From the NCBI GenBank assembly GCA_041742235.1, contig JBGSJA010000147.1:1-7535 (forward strand): a DNA stretch of 7,535 bases, given 5' to 3'. Position 1 is the stretch's first letter. Each line of letters starts with the position of its first letter. This document shows positions 5,467-7,535 of this stretch, piece by piece. This DNA is from BOKV01 sp041742235. GTDB taxonomy: Bacteria; Pseudomonadota; Alphaproteobacteria; Rhizobiales; Rhizobiaceae. The notes beneath the pieces are model-generated. The model did no database searches and had not been told where the DNA came from. It saw nothing but the letters and a program-made list of their open reading frames with translations. A program made the position numbers and the translations under genes.

Positions 5467-7443
5467 ATGATCCTGACTGACAACGAAACAAAGGTCGATC
5501 TCCTCAATAACGAGGCCATCGCAACGACGATCATCAAGCTCCTGCGGGACCGGCCAGACCAACCGGTGACTATCGGCGTGCATGGTGACTGGGGCGCCGG
5601 CAAGTCGAGTGTCCTCGAGATGATCGAAGCCGGCTTCGAAGCGGAGTCGAAGGTTCTCTGCCTCAAGTTCAACGGATGGCGATTCCAGGGTTTCGAAGAC
5701 GCCAAGATTGCGCTGATCGAGGGGATCGTCACCGGACTGATCGAGAAGAGGCCGGCCCTGACCCGGACGGGCGAAGCCGTAAAGGACGTCTTCCGCCGCA
5801 TCGAATGGCTCAAGGTCGCCAAGAAGGCTGGGGGCCTTGCCTTAACCGCCTTTACGGGCCCCACGCCCGACCAGATCGGGGCGATTGTTGGCACGCTGGA
5901 GGGGTTCCTAGCTGATCCGGCGAAGCTCGCCACCAAGGATAACGTCCAGTCGGCAATCGAGGGCGTGAAAGGTCTCCTGAAGGAGAAGGATGGGGAGAGC
6001 GCGAACGTTCCCGAGGAGATCAACGCGTTCCGAAAAGCCTTCGACGATCTCTTGGACAAGGCCGGCGTCGAACAGCTCGTCGTTCTCATTGACGACCTCG
6101 ACCGCTGCCTCCCGGACACCGCGATCGAGACTCTGGAAGCAGTGCGCCTCTTCGTCTTCACATCGCGGACGGCGTTCGTCGTGGCCGCCGACGAGGCGAT
6201 GATCGAATATGCTGTGCGTAAGCATTTCCCGGACCTGCCGGATACGACTGGCCAGCAGACCTATGCGCGCAACTATCTTGAAAAGCTGATCCAGGTCCCT
6301 TTCCGCATTCCGGCTCTAGGCGACACCGAAACTCGCATCTACGTGACCTTGCTGCTCGTCGGAGCTGAACTCGGCGACAACGATCCGGCGTTCAACACCC
6401 TGATTGGCGTTGCGCGCGAGCGCCTGAAGCGCCCATGGACGTCGGGCGCGCTGGACTCGGCCTCGGTGCGAACCGCCCTCGGCGACAAGGCGTCCCGCGC
6501 GAATAACGCGCTCGCCCTGAGTGATCAGATCGGACCGATCCTCGCCAGCGGCACCAAAGGTAACCCGCGTCAGATAAAGCGCTTCCTGAATACCCTCGTC
6601 CTGCGTCAGCGGACGGCGGAAGCGCGTGGCTTCGGCAATGATGTGAAGCTACCCGTCTTGGCGAAGCTCATGCTTGCCGAGCGCTTCATCCCCCGCCTCT
6701 TCGACCAGATCGCCGCCGCCGCAGCCGCGGCGACCGATGGAAAATGTCCCGACCTCGCGGCCTTGGAAGCTGCCGCCACTGCCAAGGAAGACGACAAGCC
6801 AAAGGCGAAGCCTGCGAAACCCGCCGGCAAGGACGGCGAAGCAACGAAGGCCGCCGCCCCAAAGCTCGAAGTCGTGAAGGCGCCCGAAAGCGCCATGCTC
6901 GGTGAGTGGCTCTCTTACCCGGCTATCAAGGCTTGGGCAACGGTCCCCACAAAGATCGGGGACGAGGATCTCCGCCCCTATCTGTTCGTGGCGAAGGACC
7001 GGAAGGACTATTTCGGCGCGGCGTCTGTGCTTGGGCACCTGGCCGCCGTCGTCGAGCAACTCTTCGGTGGCAAATTCGCCGTCCAAGGCCTTGAGGCCGA
7101 TCTCAAGCGGCTCGCCCCGCCGGAGGCGGCGCAGGTGTTTGAAGCCGTTCGTGGTCGCATCGTCGGTGCGGACGCATTTGAGACTGAGCCACCAGGCACT
7201 GCCGGACTCGCGGTGCTCATCAAAGCGCATCCAACGCTTCAGGGGGAACTCATCGACTTCCTGGACGCCCTGCCCCGGGACCGGCTGGGCCCGTGGGTTT
7301 GCGGCGGGTGGGAGGGGATCCTCAAGGACGGCGATATCATTCAGCGATTCGATCGTCTCCTCCAGACTTGGGGCAAGGAAGGCGGAGCAATGCTGAAAGC
7401 CGCCGCCAACGGCGTCCTACGCACCCGCCAGGGAGGACGCTGA
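5467..7443 (+). CDS. qatA: QatA, KAP-family P-loop ATPase of the Qat defence system
   Basis: A 658-residue KAP-family STAND-like NTPase. The start ATG has GGGGGA five bases upstream. Walker A is GDWGAGKSS (40-48), followed by FNGWRFQGFEDAK (68-80), a hallmark segment of KAP ATPases; Walker B is VVLIDDLDRC (205-214); AFVVAADEAMIEYAV (236-250) and NPRQIKRFLN (366-375) complete the ATPase core. The helical insertion between Walker A and B (~100-200) is where some KAP proteins carry membrane helices; here residues 121-150 are only mildly hydrophobic. Residues ~415-473 form an Ala/Lys/Pro-rich linker to a C-terminal domain (WLSYPAIKAWA onward). Known Qat systems consist of QatA, QatB, the QueC-like QatC and the TatD-like nuclease QatD, and protect against phage; QatA's exact role is unsettled. 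The call rests on the KAP motifs plus the QatB start immediately downstream (1-nt overlap, TGATG). Confidence 0.9.
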   Translation: MILTDNETKVDLLNNEAIATTIIKLLRDRPDQPVTIGVHGDWGAGKSSVLEMIEAGFEAESKVLCLKFNGWRFQGFEDAKIALIEGIVTGLIEKRPALTRTGEAVKDVFRRIEWLKVAKKAGGLALTAFTGPTPDQIGAIVGTLEGFLADPAKLATKDNVQSAIEGVKGLLKEKDGESANVPEEINAFRKAFDDLLDKAGVEQLVVLIDDLDRCLPDTAIETLEAVRLFVFTSRTAFVVAADEAMIEYAVRKHFPDLPDTTGQQTYARNYLEKLIQVPFRIPALGDTETRIYVTLLLVGAELGDNDPAFNTLIGVARERLKRPWTSGALDSASVRTALGDKASRANNALALSDQIGPILASGTKGNPRQIKRFLNTLVLRQRTAEARGFGNDVKLPVLAKLMLAERFIPRLFDQIAAAAAAATDGKCPDLAALEAAATAKEDDKPKAKPAKPAGKDGEATKAAAPKLEVVKAPESAMLGEWLSYPAIKAWATVPTKIGDEDLRPYLFVAKDRKDYFGAASVLGHLAAVVEQLFGGKFAVQGLEADLKRLAPPEAAQVFEAVRGRIVGADAFETEPPGTAGLAVLIKAHPTLQGELIDFLDALPRDRLGPWVCGGWEGILKDGDIIQRFDRLLQTWGKEGGAMLKAAANGVLRTRQGGR

Positions 7444-7535
7444 TGGGCACTTCCAGTGCTTTTGGCGGCCAAGGCGGGGGCACCCCGCTCGTTCCAAGCT
7501 GGCTCGGCGACGATGGCGCGCCGCCGGCCGCGCCC
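7443..7535 (+). CDS. qatB: QatB, N-terminal fragment (runs off the window)
   Basis: Thirty-one codons are visible, beginning MGTSSAFGGQGGGTPLVPSW, then LGDDGAPP. This glycine-rich opening with the TPLVPSWL segment is characteristic of QatB, a protein of unknown biochemical function needed for Qat defence. GGAGG lies just upstream, inside the end of qatA, and the ATG shares one base with the qatA stop, so the two genes are co-translated. The fragment is cut by the window edge, not by a lesion. qatC (QueC-like) and qatD (TatD-like) are expected next. Confidence 0.88.
   Translation, partial: MGTSSAFGGQGGGTPLVPSWLGDDGAPPAAP

Noticed and set aside
5271..6161. Minus-strand open frame of 296 codons across the pseudogene and qatA
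   Set aside because: Ser/Arg-rich shadow of the qatA coding strand without motifs or a start signal.
6649..7230. Minus-strand open frame of 193 codons inside qatA
   Set aside because: Shadow of qatA, produced by GC-rich codon bias; no recognisable protein.
1..7535. CRISPR array, tRNA or rRNA genes
   Set aside because: No regularly spaced direct repeats, no cloverleaf with a TTCRANY-type T-loop, and no rRNA-like segments were seen on either strand.

Overview
The window is a piece of a bacterial defence island from a GC-rich proteobacterium. Alphaproteobacteria fits the codon use, the weak or absent Shine-Dalgarno signals and the gene repertoire best, but no species can be named. Almost every gene belongs to an anti-phage or restriction-type family, and at least two loci are broken.

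Region 1 (1-2899) is a cytosine-methyltransferase locus. A divergent pair sits at its core: a 5-methylcytosine DNA methyltransferase on the minus strand (2383-812) and a Vsr mismatch endonuclease on the plus strand (2447-2899). Downstream of the methyltransferase, on the same strand, are a 74-residue protein (624-400) and the first ~88 codons of a GHKL/HATPase-fold ATPase (403-140). The ATPase is cut by the right end of an IS3-family insertion sequence (1-139), whose transposase C-terminus is visible at 1-65. The rest of the ATPase, and any effector genes behind it, lie outside the window or are lost.

Region 2 (2900-3216) has no gene I can support. Region 3 (3217-4912) is an AbiE-type toxin-antitoxin pair: an AbiEi-like antitoxin/repressor of the DUF6088 type and an AbiEii nucleotidyltransferase toxin, overlapping by 8 nt. 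In front of them is a promoter whose -10 lies inside a perfect 10-bp inverted repeat. The repeat ends 1 nt before the antitoxin ATG, so the mRNA is probably leaderless and the operon autorepressed.

Region 4 (4913-5466) holds a decayed gene that looks like the N-terminal part of an Mrr-like restriction endonuclease: start codon apparently lost (ATT), frameshift near 5322-5332, in-frame TGA at 5397-5399, and the catalytic half missing. Region 5 (5467-7535) is the start of a Qat defence operon: the KAP-family P-loop ATPase QatA, then the first 31 codons of QatB. qatC and qatD would be expected just beyond the right edge.

Together these are a methyltransferase/repair module severed from its ATPase partner, an intact AbiE module, a dead nuclease and an apparently intact Qat operon. 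All except the minus-strand methyltransferase arm read rightwards. I see no wholly novel system. The most useful leads are the abiE operator/leaderless promoter, the IS-severed methyltransferase system with its small conserved partner, and the multiply damaged nuclease gene.
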